Source: a bacterium
GTDB lineage: Bacteria; Krumholzibacteriota; Krumholzibacteriia; LZORAL124-64-63
Direction of reading: 5' to 3'
DNA: 64,000 nt
NCBI GenBank assembly: GCA_016712675.1
Contig: JADJQR010000001.1
Coordinates: 4,278,001-4,342,000 of the forward strand
The stretch's first letter is position 1; the number at the start of each line of letters is the position of its first letter. Shown one piece after another: positions 51,261 through 62,106 of this stretch. The translations under genes were made by a program, and so were the position numbers. Below the pieces are notes generated by a model. That model searched no databases. It worked only from the letters and a program-made list of their open reading frames with translations, and was not told the origin of the DNA.

Positions 51261-52235
51261 ATGACGCTGAGACCCGGACAGAAGCTGGCCCACTACGACG
51301 TGCTCGGCACGCTGGGCCGCGGCGGCATGGGCGAGGTCTTCCGGGCGCGCGACAACCGCCTCGGCCGCGATGTCGCGATCAAGGTCCTTCCCGACGCCGT
51401 CGCCTCGGACGCCCGGCGCCTGGCGCGGTTCGATCTCGAAGCCAGGACGGTGGCGAGCCTCAATCATCCGAACATCGTGGTGCTGTATTCGATCGAGGAA
51501 GATCATGGCGTTCGCTTCCTGACGATGGAGCTCGTCGACGGGCGAACGCTCGACGCCCTGATCGTTCCCGGCGGGCTGGCGCGGGTACGGGTGCTGGAGA
51601 TCGCCCTCCAGATCGCCGATGCCTTGAAGGCGGCGCACGAGCGCAACGTCGTGCACCGCGACCTGAAGCCCACCAACGTCATGCTTACCCGCGACGGGCG
51701 CGTGAAGGTGCTCGACTTCGGCCTCGCCAAGCTCGCGGGCGGAACGGATTGCGGACTCGTGGACGCAGATGCCATGACCCTGCCGGCCGTCTCGATCGCT
51801 GGACAGGTGCTCGGCACCTTGCCGTACATGGCGCCGGAGCAGGTTCGTGGCGAGTCGGTGGACGCGCGCACCGATCTCTTCGCCTGCGGCGCCCTGCTGT
51901 ACGAGCTCGTCACCGGACTGCGCCCGTTCACGGGCGCGACGTCCGCGGACATGTGCTCGGCGATCCTGCGCGACACGCCGCCGTCGATCGCCCGCGTGCG
52001 CGCCGATGACGGCGGCGGTCTCGACCCCATCGTGTGCCGCTGCCTGGCGAAGGATCCGCAGGCGCGCTTCCAGAGCGCGCTCGAGTTGACCCGCGAACTG
52101 CGCCTTCTGCTGCAGGCGCCGGCGGCGGACGCAACCGCGACCGGCGCGGAGATCATCCGCTCCCTGGCCGTGCTGCCGGCTCGAGAACACGTCGCGCGAC
52201 CCGTCGCAGGACTACTTCGCCGACGGCATGACTGA
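51261..52235 (+). CDS. Ser/Thr protein kinase, 5' portion of a frame-broken gene
   Basis: 324 residues as it stands, starting MTLRPGQKLAHYDVLGTLGR at 51261. The kinase domain is complete: GRGGMGEVF, VAIKVL K41, VHRDLKPTN with D134, LDFGLAK D152, GTLPYMAPEQ. After residue 305 it runs into a false end following SLAVLPAREH. Deleting one G from GGCTC at 52178-52182 restores SLAVLPLENTSRDPSQDYFA and then the DGMTEALISDLARLRN stretch of a TolB-like domain. Two further single-base breaks (near 52310 in a G run and at 52414-52418) separate this from the TPR part at 52407-53537. All three are +1, so the frame is the same before and after. It is distinct from kinase copies 1 and 2. Confidence 0.85.
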   Translation: MTLRPGQKLAHYDVLGTLGRGGMGEVFRARDNRLGRDVAIKVLPDAVASDARRLARFDLEARTVASLNHPNIVVLYSIEEDHGVRFLTMELVDGRTLDALIVPGGLARVRVLEIALQIADALKAAHERNVVHRDLKPTNVMLTRDGRVKVLDFGLAKLAGGTDCGLVDADAMTLPAVSIAGQVLGTLPYMAPEQVRGESVDARTDLFACGALLYELVTGLRPFTGATSADMCSAILRDTPPSIARVRADDGGGLDPIVCRCLAKDPQARFQSALELTRELRLLLQAPAADATATGAEIIRSLAVLPAREHVARPVAGLLRRRHD

Positions 52236-52406
52236 GGCGCTCATTTCCGACCTCGCGCGACTGCGGAACCTGCGCGTGATTTCACGCACCAGCGCCATGA
52301 AGTACAAGGGGGGCGCGCAAGGCATTGCCCGAGATCGCTCGGGAACTCGACGTCGACGCTATCCTCGAGGGGTCCGCCCTGCTCGTGGGCAAGCGGGTGC
52401 GCATCA

Positions 52407-53537
52407 GTGTGCAGGCTCGTCTCGGCGCAGCGCGACGAGATGCTGTGGAGCGATCGTTACGACCGCGACCTGGAAGACATCCTGGCCCTGCAGAGCGACG
52501 TGGCCGGTGCGGTGGCGAAGGAGATCGCGATCCTGGTCACGCCTGTCGAAGCCAGGCAACTTGCGCGACGGCAGGAGGTGAACGCCGAGGCGCACCTTGA
52601 GTACCTGAAGGGCAAGCACACCGCGGAGGCCACCTCGCCGCAGGCGATCAGGCTGAGCCTGCGGCATTTCCAGCGCGCGCTCAAGCTGGATCCGGGATAC
52701 GCACCCGCCTGGGCCGGCGTGGCCGGCTGCCACCACACCCGCGCCGCGCGGGGCATGGCGCCACCCGCCGAAGCCTGCGCGCAGGCGCGCGCCGCGGCCG
52801 CGACAGCCCTGGAACTCGACGACTCGCTGGCCTTCGCCTATTCGGTGCTCGGCGGGGTCCAGGCCTACGAACGCGATTTGCCGGGGGCGGTCAAGTCGTT
52901 GCGGAAGGCGATCGAGCTGAATCCGGGACTTGCACAGGCCTATGCGGTGTTGGGGCGCATCTACTACTGCACCGAGCACCACGCCGATGCGCAGGAATCC
53001 ATGTTCAAGGCGGTGGGCCTGGACCCGCTGTCGATGATCCTGCACACGGGCGTGGGCGACGCCTACTACTACGCGCGCGACTACGAGATATCCATCGACC
53101 ACTACGGCAAGGCGATCCGCCTCGACCCACGTTTCGACGGCGCGCACACGGACCTGGCGCGATCGCTGGAGGCGCTCGGCCGCTTCGATGAGGCGCGCGC
53201 GGAGTACGAGGCCGGCCGGCAACTGGCCGGCGCCGTAGCCGGGCCCTCGTTCGGCCTCGCGCACCTCGAGGCCCGCATGGGCCACGAGACGGAAGCGCGC
53301 CGCATGCTCGCCGAACTCACCGCGGCCCGCGCGCAGCGCGTGGTCTCGGCCTGGGGGATCGGCGCGGTGCACGCCAGCCTTGGCGATGTCGACGAGGCGT
53401 TCCGGTGGCTCGGAATCGCCATGAGCGAGGGCGCCACCGGACTCATCTACCTGCGTGTCCACCCGCGCCTGGACCCGATCCGGCACGATCCCCGCTTCGC
53501 CGAACTGGTGGCGCGGTGCGGATTGGACCGGATCTGA
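52407..53537 (+). CDS. TolB-like/TPR portion of the frame-broken kinase gene
   Basis: The open frame covers the last part of a TolB-like domain (LVSAQRDEMLWSDRYDRDLE) and about eight tetratricopeptide repeats (SLRHFQRALKLDPGYAPAWA, SLRKAIELNPGLAQAYAVLG, HYGKAIRLDPRFDGAHTDLA) to a LIYLRVHPRLDPIRHDPRFA end. Between this and the kinase domain, the segments MTEALISDLARLRNLRVISR and LPEIARELDVDAILEGSALL are present but in two other frames. The intact protein would be about 757 residues: kinase, TolB-like, TPR, a common layout in acidobacterial and FCB genomes. No membrane span is seen. Confidence 0.8.
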   Translation: MCRLVSAQRDEMLWSDRYDRDLEDILALQSDVAGAVAKEIAILVTPVEARQLARRQEVNAEAHLEYLKGKHTAEATSPQAIRLSLRHFQRALKLDPGYAPAWAGVAGCHHTRAARGMAPPAEACAQARAAAATALELDDSLAFAYSVLGGVQAYERDLPGAVKSLRKAIELNPGLAQAYAVLGRIYYCTEHHADAQESMFKAVGLDPLSMILHTGVGDAYYYARDYEISIDHYGKAIRLDPRFDGAHTDLARSLEALGRFDEARAEYEAGRQLAGAVAGPSFGLAHLEARMGHETEARRMLAELTAARAQRVVSAWGIGAVHASLGDVDEAFRWLGIAMSEGATGLIYLRVHPRLDPIRHDPRFAELVARCGLDRI

Positions 53538-53580
53538 GGAGCGGCCAGGGTCGGTACCGCACCTCCGCCCCCTTTGCCCA

Positions 53581-54569
53581 CTACCGCACCAGCGTGACCC
53601 TCTGCGTGGCCGACAGCCCGCCAGGCCCGACCAGCCGCAACAGATAGATGCCGCTGGCCAGGTCACCGCCGTCCAGCAGCACCGCGTGCGCGCCGGCCGG
53701 CCGCTCGCCGTCCGCCAGCTGCCGCACCAGGCGGCCGCGCAGGTCGAAGAGCCCCAGCTGCACGTGGCCCGCGCTCGCCAGGTCGTAGCGGATCGTCGTG
53801 CGCGGATTGAACGGGTTCGGGGCCGCGGGATGCAGCCGGAGCGCCGCCTGCGGCGCCTGGCCGGCCGCGCTGGTCGCCGGCTGCGCCGGACCGAAGGCCA
53901 GTCCGTCCAGGAAGAGCCGCGTGTCCACGTCCGACTGCACGTCGATGACGACCGAACGGATGACCGGGCTGCCGGCGTCATGACCGGTGAAGCGCACGGC
54001 GTGCCAGTAGGGATCACTGGGGTTGCCCTGGCTGAAGACCTCCGCGACGAGGTTGCCGGTCCCGAGCGGGCCGTCGAACAGCCGCATGCGGTCGCTGACG
54101 TTGTTGGTGTAGAACCTGGACATCATCGTGCTCATGCCAAACGACGCGATCGGCACGTCGAAGTCGAGCAGCAGATCCCAGCCCACGGTTCCGCGGGACT
54201 CGTAGCGACCGTCGAAGTCGCCGGGGTTGACCGCAGGGTCGATGGCTCCTTCAGCAGGCTCGAAGGCGAAGAAAAGGTGAAGGTGCCGGTGTAGAAGGGA
54301 TCGTCGGTGAACGGCGCCGGCCGCAGCGGATGCCTCCGCGTGGCCACGTTGACTTGCCCCCCGCCGCAGAGCGGCACGGTGAACGGCAGGAACGGCGTCC
54401 CCGACCCCGCCGGCGCCGGCAGGTCGAGGAAGACCGCGCAGGGCAGGTCGCTGAAGGAGGTCGTCGGCTGGGCGGCGGCCGGACAGACGGCCGCCGCCAG
54501 GGCCAGGATCGGTACGAGGAGCCGCACGGGGGCGGTCCACAGGGGAATCCGAGGCAGTTCGCGGGGCAT
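53581..54569 (-). pseudogene. exported protein with PNPFNP tail, one frame break
   Basis: The start is the ATG at 54567-54569 (MPRELPRIPLWTAPVRLLVP) behind GGGAGG, with a signal peptide ending near CPAAAQP. The frame is lost at an AAAA run (54272-54275): TGTFTFSS should continue as FFAFEPAEGAIDPAVNPGDF. Thereafter it is open: GWDLLLDFDVPIASFGM, DVDTRLFLDGLAFGPAQP, then the tail AAPNPFNPRTTIRYDLASAG to RVTLVR. The mature part looks like a jelly-roll, PEP-CTERM-like beta domain. One T would restore about 330 residues, so a sequencing error is as likely as decay. Confidence 0.7.
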
Positions 54570-54696
54570 TGGGGGGCCTCCCTGGTCGCGGATGGGCAAG
54601 GGCTCTCACATCCCAGACGCGACGAAGGGGGGCGGGGGCCGACACGGCTGGATCAGTTCGTGAGGGCCCGGACTGGGTCAACACCGCCCCGCCCGC

Positions 54697-54710
54697 TTGC
54701 GCCGGCGCAA
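54697..54710. repeat. dispersed palindrome TTGCGCCGGCGCAA
   Basis: Perfect copy extended to CTTGCGCCGGCGCAAG, 8 bases beyond the clpB stop. Confidence 0.75.
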
Positions 54711-54718
54711 GTCCCTGC

Positions 54719-55300
54719 TCACCCCTGCTTCGCCGTCGCGACCAGGCCCTGTCCCGCCGCGTCGATCGCGATCACAGTCTCCACCCCTGCGTCCCCGCTC
54801 AGAATGAGATCCGCCACCCGATCCTGCACCTCACGCTGGATGACGCGCTTGACCGGCCGAGCCCCAAACACCGGATCAAACCCCCGCTCCGCCAGCCAGG
54901 CCACCGCCTCGTCCGACACCTCCAACGATATCTCCTGCTCCTTCAGCGACCGCGCCACCTTCGCCAGTTCCAGCCGCACGATCCGCGCCACGTCGCTCCG
55001 ATCCAACGCCCCGAACCGCACGATCCCATCCAGCCGGTTCAGCAGCTCCGGCCTGAAGTGCCCGCTCAACCCTTCAAGCAGCCGCGCCTCACCGCACGTG
55101 TCGCCCGCAGACACCTCATACTCAGGGCCCTGGCACAGGTTCGAAGTCATGATGACGAGCGTGTTCCGGAAATCCACCACGCGCCCCTTGCCGTCGGTCA
55201 GCCGCCCGTCATCCAGCAGCTGCAGCAGCACGTTCATCACCTCGGGATGCGCCTTCTCCACTTCGTCCAGCAGGATCACCGCGTACGGATGCCGCCGCAC
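54719..55300 (-). CDS. clpB: ClpB disaggregase, C-terminal portion (frame-broken gene)
   Basis: 193 residues: [20 protein letters not shown] (Walker B of the second AAA domain), [30 protein letters not shown], the arginine finger region [13 protein letters not shown], sensor 2 [10 protein letters not shown] and the end of the D2-small domain. The frame differs from the upstream part because of an extra G in a seven-G run (55316-55322, read on the minus strand). The segment from 55300 to about 55460 ([40 protein letters not shown]) lies in a third frame. The dispersed palindrome follows the stop. Confidence 0.88.
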   Translation of the reverse strand: MRRHPYAVILLDEVEKAHPEVMNVLLQLLDDGRLTDGKGRVVDFRNTLVIMTSNLCQGPEYEVSAGDTCGEARLLEGLSGHFRPELLNRLDGIVRFGALDRSDVARIVRLELAKVARSLKEQEISLEVSDEAVAWLAERGFDPVFGARPVKRVIQREVQDRVADLILSGDAGVETVIAIDAAGQGLVATAKQG

Positions 55301-55308
55301 CGCCTCCG

Positions 55309-57330
<2,022 letters not shown>

Positions 57331-57620
57331 GAATGCAGGCCTCCCGGCGCGGGATGACGGTTCCAACGTACCGGAGGCCAACGCACGGATGATGCCAATC
57401 ACCGAATCGGACGGGGCATCAACATAAATGCTTGTCATACAATGAAATAAAAGTCGCGCGGCCGACATCCGTGTACGGTATGCCGACTGCGCGAGCGATC
57501 GTACGACACATTGTCATGTCACAATGACGCGCTCGCGCCGCCTTGACAGGCCCGCGCACGCCCGACGCCCCCTATCGACACTTAGGCCATATGTCCGGTG
57601 ATCGGTTTCTTACCGCTTTT

Positions 57621-58637
57621 TCACAGGGTCTTTTGGCCCTTCGTTAGGCTGGGTTTTGCCTTCCCCGAGACTGCCCGCTTCGACCCGAGCCCCTGTGAGC
57701 CGGCCGGCGTCATTTTCTCACATTTCCCCGTGTCCGGGGCCTCTTCGTTTTCAAGGGCCTCGGTCATTGAGGTCATCATCTCCGGGCGCGCCGTCACCGT
57801 CCTGCCCTTGCGACGGCCTGTCAGCCAGCGACGATGCGAGTCCTGCAGCAGGTCCGGGTGATAGCATTCGATGATGACCAGGTACTGCGCTACGGTCCGT
57901 GCCGCTTTGCCTGTCACATGACCGATCGTCTCCACGTCAAAGCCCCGACGCAGCAGAACTTTGATCCGCTCATACGTGCCCAGGTAGTTGTCCACCGCCT
58001 CCAGCGTGTGCCCAGTCGCCCGGGCGATGTCCGGCGGACTCATCCCTTCCTCCAGCTTGCGGCAGATGATCCCCTTGTGGGTCGGCGAGCTGCCCATGTC
58101 CAGCACGTAGCCCTTCAACGGCAACGCTTCGCCGGTCTCTTCTTCCCAGGCGCAGATGTACTCATGGACCTTGGCCAGCGAGCGGTTCATCAGCACCGAG
58201 AGCTCGGCGCCCGTCAACAGTCCACCCTGCGCCGCCGCGCTCTTCACCAGCCGAACCAAGGTGTGGCGGTCGCGCTGGGTCTCCTTGCGGCGGTTGTTCG
58301 CGGCATCCTGACCCGGCGTTGTCTTCATCCGCGATTCGATCTCGTCCTTTGTCACCAGTGGCAGGTGCACGATCTGGGTCCCGTACGCTTCGGCACGTTT
58401 ACCCCAACTCACCTTCGCGCCATCACCGGCTTTCGTCGTCGCCCATACGATCGTACCCGGACTGTGATTCTGCGTCTCCGGGAAGAACTCCCGGTGCAAC
58501 TCCATGATCGACTCGACCATCATCCGGATCACCCGATGGCTGCCCACCAGCTTAAATTCCGTCTCGATCAGGTACTCGACCGCAGAACCGAAGTCCCGCT
58601 GCCCGATCGTCTTGTAACGGTCCCCATGGGGGCTCAT
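57621..58637 (-). CDS. DUF1670-family protein, second gene of the element
   Basis: 338 residues, starting MSPHGDRYKTIGQRDFGSAV. Its ATG overlaps the stop of the upstream gene (ATGA, 58634-58637), so translation is coupled. The N-terminal half has ETEFKLVGSHRVIRMMVESI; the middle has an HTH-like segment (GLLTGAELSVLMNRSLAKVH); then SSPTHKGIICRKLEEGMSPP, DIARATGHTLEAVDNYLGTY and the basic end KGQKTL. The His-Lys-based SPTHK/GRGxSHK motif and two helix-turn-helix units are what I recall of DUF1670. It is a probable DNA-binding protein; the catalytic role, if any, is unknown. Its stop lies inside the subterminal hairpin. Confidence 0.8.
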   Translation of the reverse strand: MSPHGDRYKTIGQRDFGSAVEYLIETEFKLVGSHRVIRMMVESIMELHREFFPETQNHSPGTIVWATTKAGDGAKVSWGKRAEAYGTQIVHLPLVTKDEIESRMKTTPGQDAANNRRKETQRDRHTLVRLVKSAAAQGGLLTGAELSVLMNRSLAKVHEYICAWEEETGEALPLKGYVLDMGSSPTHKGIICRKLEEGMSPPDIARATGHTLEAVDNYLGTYERIKVLLRRGFDVETIGHVTGKAARTVAQYLVIIECYHPDLLQDSHRRWLTGRRKGRTVTARPEMMTSMTEALENEEAPDTGKCEKMTPAGSQGLGSKRAVSGKAKPSLTKGQKTL

Positions 58638-59448
58638 CGGCGCCCCCCTTTTTCCTCGCCGTTGCGAGGTAGGGCCCGTCGAGCCTGATCGGCGATCTCT
58701 GCCAGACGATCGGCATACTGATCCGTTGAGTACCGCTCTCGCAGAGACAGGTACTCGCTCGCCAACCGCGCACTGATACCCACCACGTACCCGACCTCGC
58801 CCGCCTCGCGGACCCCATGCGACCACAACACCAGCACACGACCGAAGGTCTGAACGTATCGCTTGATTGATGACGCGCTGTGACGCGCACGACGGGCGAT
58901 CTCCGAGTATGTCATCCGCTGCAGATACATCTCGACGATCTTCGCCTTGTGCGACTGACCGCGGCCCGTGTCCTGCACGGCGCCGCGCGTCGGCACCCAG
59001 TGCCCTTCAGACCGCAACTGCGCCACGTCCCGGCGAACCGTACGCACGCCCGTCTGCAGCAACCGCGCCAGGTCTTCCTGGGTCAGCACGCCCTCCTGAT
59101 CCACGGCCTCTTCTGTCATCCGCAGCACCCGCACCCGACGCAGGCTCGCAGCTCCGTGCTGCTGCATGACCGCCAAGTCCTCGAGGCCACCATCGACCGT
59201 CACCACCACCGGCAGCTTCTTCATCGCCGTGAGCGGCTTGCCAGCCGGCTCGCGCGAACTGACGACGGTCACCTGCATCTGGCCCTCGCGCAACTCGCCG
59301 CCCCGCGCACATGACATCAGCACCTGCTGCGCCGCGGACAACAGGGCCCGTGACGTCGCCGGTGCCAGTTCGAAGTCGGCTTCGAGCCGTAAAGGAACTG
59401 CCGTTCGACGGTCTTCTCGGACAGGCGATCGGTCTGGGAGCGAACCAT
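58634..59448 (-). CDS. DUF1670-family protein, first gene of the element (one frame break)
   Basis: The ATG at 59446-59448 has an excellent AAGGAGG. The protein starts MVRSQTDRLSEKTVERQFLY; at 59384-59388 (GAGCC) one base seems missing, and restoring it gives ELEADFELAPATSRALLSAA. From 59341 the frame is open: QMQVTVVSSREPAGKPLTAM, LRRVRVLRMTEEAVDQEGVL, TQEDLARLLQTGVRTVRRDV (HTH), VPTRGAVQDTGRGQSHKAKI, MTYSEIARRARHSASSIKRY (HTH). Repaired length is about 271 residues. It matches DUF1670 as I remember the family, and is paralogous to the gene downstream that it overlaps by four bases. It follows the hairpin leader directly. Confidence 0.78.
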
Positions 59449-59470
59449 CGGGTCCTCCTTGACTCTCCCT

Positions 59471-59527
59471 CGCGGAGGGGTAGAAGCCTCACCGAAGTGA
59501 TGACTCTACCCCTTTCGCGAACGAAAG
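59471..59527 (-). ncRNA. tandem UUCG-capped hairpins in the DUF1670 leader
   Basis: Hairpin 1 (minus strand): AGGGGTAGA pairs with TCTACCCCT (59505-59513 with 59476-59484). A 4x4 internal loop (GTCA/GGCT) separates this from TCAC-TTCG-GTGA (59489-59500), the very stable cUUCGg cap; CGCG/CGCG can extend it. Hairpin 2: CTTTCG-TTCG-CGAAAG (59512-59527) lies between hairpin 1 and the terminal repeat and partly competes with that extension. A leader regulator or element RNA is possible; function unknown. Confidence 0.55.
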
Positions 59528-59544
59528 TGAGAGGACATATGGCC

Positions 59545-60839
59545 TTATCGCAGGAGGGCCACCTTCGTGGCTGCGGCAGCGCCGCCACCCTCCACACGGA
59601 TCAGGTAGATTCCCGAAGGCGCCGCCCGGCCGGCGTCGTCCAGCCCGTCCCACTCGACCTGGTGCCGGCCGGCGTCGAGCGGCTGCTGCAGCAGCGTCGC
59701 CACCTGGCGGCCGGCCGCATCAACCACCGACACCCGCGCGGGCCCTGCTGCCGGCAGCGTGAACGCCACCGTCGTGCGCGGGTTGAACGGGTTGGGGGTG
59801 CCCGGCTCGACGACGATCGCCGCTGTCGGCACCCGCGACGGCGGCACGGCCGACACGGCGGACCGGCAGCCGACCGTCACCCACGCCGGCCCGTCCAGCA
59901 GCCCGGACGGCAGCGCGCCGGCGAAGGCGCCGGTCACGCCGTCGTAGGCGAGCAGCTGGTTGTTGTTGAAGCTCGCGACATACAACCGGCCGTCCGGCCC
60001 GAAGGCCACGTCGTTGGCGCGGTCCAGGCCGCCGGCGCCGGTCGCGACGAACACGTCGATGAAGGTCCCGGTCGTGCCGTCGTAGCGGCGCACGCTGTCG
60101 TGGACCTCCTCGGCAACGTACAGGTGGCCGTCCGGACCGAAGGTCAGGCCGCGCGGGGCGTCCAGGCCGCCGGCGCCGGCCGCGACGAAGGCGCCCAGCG
60201 ACGCGCCCGTGCCGCCGTCGTACCGCAGGACGCGATCATTGTCGCGGCTGCACACGTACAGATCGCCGTCGGGCCCGAAGACGATCCCGGACGGGCCGTC
60301 CAGACCCCCGGCTCCCGACGCGACGAACGTCCCCAAGAAGGCGCCGTTGGTCCCATCGTAGCGCAGCACCGCATTGGTGGCGTACGAAGCAACGTACAGG
60401 TGGCCGTCGTTGCCGATGGTCAGGCCGACCGGAATATCGAGGCCGCCGCTGCCCGACGCCACGAACACGCCCAGGAAGGACCCGGTCACCACGTCGTAGC
60501 GCAGCACGGCATCGGTGTTCTGGCTGCAGACCAGCAGGTGCCCTTCCCCGTCACAAGCGAGGTCGGCGGCCCCGTTCAGGCCACCGCTGCCCGAACCGAA
60601 GAGTGCTTCGGCTTGGCCGCTGACGAAACCGTAGCGCACCACGTTCCGACCCGCGTTGCGGCTGACGAGCAGGTCCGCCGCGCACAAGGGATCGCCGACC
60701 GCCGTCACGACGGTGACCGGGGCACTGGTCGCGCTGCCCGCGGCGGCATCGGTGACGATGACACGGTAGCGCGTGGTGCCGACCGGGCTGACGACCTGGT
60801 CGACCTCCGTGCCGAGGTCGCTCCAAACGCCCGGCGCCA
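59545..60839 (-). CDS. exported NHL-like propeller with PNPFNP tail, 3' portion of a frame-broken gene
   Basis: About 430 residues. It opens with VWSDLGTEVDQVVSPVGTTR (end of an Ig-like domain) and then six propeller units of about 45 residues: GGLDGPSGIVFGPDGDLYVC, SRDNDRVLRYDGGTGASLGA, GGLDAPRGLTFGPDGHLYVA and so on. The tail GTPNPFNPRTTVAFTLPAAG runs to KVALLR; the TAA stop overlaps the DUF1670 terminal repeat. An ATG-type start at 60708 exists but cuts a domain. The proper N-terminus, with signal peptide, is in the piece at 60840-61636. The break is at GGCTC, 60840-60844. Confidence 0.8.
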
Positions 60840-61636
60840 GGCTCTTCCTGCCACTGGAAATCGTAGGGCGCGAAGCCGAACGCGGCCACCGGGCTCAGCG
60901 TGACGTGTTCGCCGGCGCAGATCGTGTCGGTGCTGGCGCTCGCGGTGACCGTGACGGGTTCGGGCTGCGTGGCCACGGAGAACTGGTCGAAGGCCAAGCC
61001 GACGTTGGTCGCCGAACCCGTGTAGCGGATCTCGATCGAGCTGATGAGCACACCGGCCCCGCCCAGCGTCCAGCCCATGGCGTCGGAATCACCCGGGCCG
61101 TTGGCCGGCGACAGGCAGCCCGCGTTGGGCGGGCCGGCCGGCCCGTCCAGCACCACGGTGCCCACGACGGCACCCGAACCGTCGTGCGCGGTGATCGTCC
61201 ACTGCTCGCAGGGCGCCCCGCCGTCGACGCGGCAGTCGACATCGAGGATGACACCCGAGGCGAAGAGGACCGGCGTGCTGTACGTGATCCGCAGGTCGCC
61301 CTCCACACCGAGAGAAGTGCCGTCGGTCAGGAAGCTCTGGCCCAGGCCGAGGTGCGCATGGGGTGTATCGACGGCCAGGCAGCCTTCGAAAGCCGTCAGC
61401 GGCGCGCCCACCTTGGCGATGCGCGGCGCCCCGATGGGCAAGTGCGTCGTCCGGTCCAGCAACTCGAACGTCACGCCGTACGGTGCATACTGGTTGGAGA
61501 TCAACTGCTGGTCGCCGGTCGGCGCCCCGCCAGGAAGTGTCTCGAAATCGATGACTTGCGCGCTCGCGGCCGTCGCCAGGACCGCGAACGCCAGCGCCAG
61601 GGTGATCATACTCGCCGTGGATGCCTTCCTGCCCAT
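60840..61636 (-). CDS. exported propeller protein, 5' portion of a frame-broken gene
   Basis: The ATG at 61634-61636 follows GGGGAGG. MGRKASTASMITLALAFAVL gives a signal peptide ending ATAASAQ. A jelly-roll-type domain follows (about 25-215): VIDFETLPGGAPTGDQQLIS, QYAPYGVTFELLD, GVILDVDCRVDGGAPCEQWT, ATNVGLAFDQFSV-like. Then an Ig-like region starts (STDTICAGEHVTLSPVAAFG) and the frame is lost after DFQWQEE. Removing one base at 60840-60844 gives QEELAPGVWSDLGTEVDQVV and joins the propeller part. Read as it stands, the frame runs on to a stop at 60551 with no sensible protein. Confidence 0.78.
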
Positions 61637-61923
61637 GATGGTGCCTCCCCCAGGTAGCACGCGGTTGCCGATGCCGCCGATCGCCCGCCGCCGCGTTGCC
61701 CGCATGGCGGATCGAACTGGGGAGGATAGCACACCCCGCGTCACGATTGGCGTAAATCATAGATTCCAGGTGTGTCTTTTCGGATCCGCTGGCGGCGTGC
61801 CGGGTGAGCACGAAGACGTCCTGTTCTACGTCCAGGATTCTACGCCGTCGGGGCTGCTGGACGTGGCATCGCCGTCGCCGTGGGCGATGAGGGACCAGCG
61901 GACGGGCTGCCGGCGCCTGGCCC

Positions 61924-61937
61924 TTGCGCCGGCGCAA
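61924..61937. repeat. dispersed palindrome TTGCGCCGGCGCAA
   Basis: Perfect core, 57 bases before a second copy, upstream of mgsA. Confidence 0.75.
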
Positions 61938-61993
61938 CGCGCACCGGCGCCATCCCCGCCCCTGAGCTATCATGCCCCCGCGCCGCCCCGCGG

Positions 61994-62007
61994 TTGCGCC
62001 GGCGCAA
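61994..62007. repeat. dispersed palindrome TTGCGCCGGCGCAA
   Basis: Perfect core, directly preceding the tandem array at 62011. Confidence 0.75.
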
Positions 62008-62010
62008 GTG

Positions 62011-62070
62011 CCCGACTATGCAAGGGCCCGACTATGCAAGGGCCCGACCATGCAAGGGCCCGACCATGCC
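62011..62070 (+). repeat. 16-base tandem array in the mgsA leader
   Basis: Three full units and most of a fourth of CCCGACTATGCAAGGG (units 1-2) or CCCGACCATGCAAGGG (unit 3). Each junction makes GGGCCC. A degenerate unit (CCATTGCCCGACC) follows. It ends about 36 bases before the mgsA start. Confidence 0.85.
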
Positions 62071-62106
62071 CCATTGCCCGACCCTGCCGCGACAGGAGAC
62101 CGCTCC

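Larger units (their letters stand above)
57582..59547 (-). mobile_element. DUF1670 element with terminal inverted repeats
   Basis: AGGCCATATGTCC (57584-57596) and its exact complement GGACATATGGCCT (59533-59545) bound about 1.96 kb. The match extends to TTAGGCC/TAAGGCC at the outer edge. Between them lie only two coupled minus-strand DUF1670 genes, a leader with two UUCG hairpins and a subterminal nested hairpin at the other end (57598-57624). The second gene stops 25 bases from the left repeat. No recognised transposase is present. No target duplication could be fixed. Confidence 0.65.
61637..62106. other. intergenic region upstream of mgsA with repeats
   Basis: 470 bases. It holds two perfect dispersed palindromes (61924-61937, 61994-62007), a GAGCTATCATG sequence that may be a -10 (61965-61975) and a 16-base tandem array (62011-62070). 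No credible gene is present; an in-frame extension of mgsA across the array lacks a ribosome-binding site. Confidence 0.6.

Noticed and set aside
57331-57583. CIRCE or HAIR heat-shock operator upstream of clpB
   Set aside because: Neither TTAGCACTC-N9-GAGTGCTAA nor a CTTGAGT inverted repeat is present.
62011-62070. CRISPR-like array
   Set aside because: The units are directly tandem with no spacers, only 16 bases long, and no cas gene is near.
61972-62106. Longer N-terminus for methylglyoxal synthase starting at 61972
   Set aside because: It would translate the palindrome and tandem array; the start at 62107 has AGGAG and matches the normal N-terminus.
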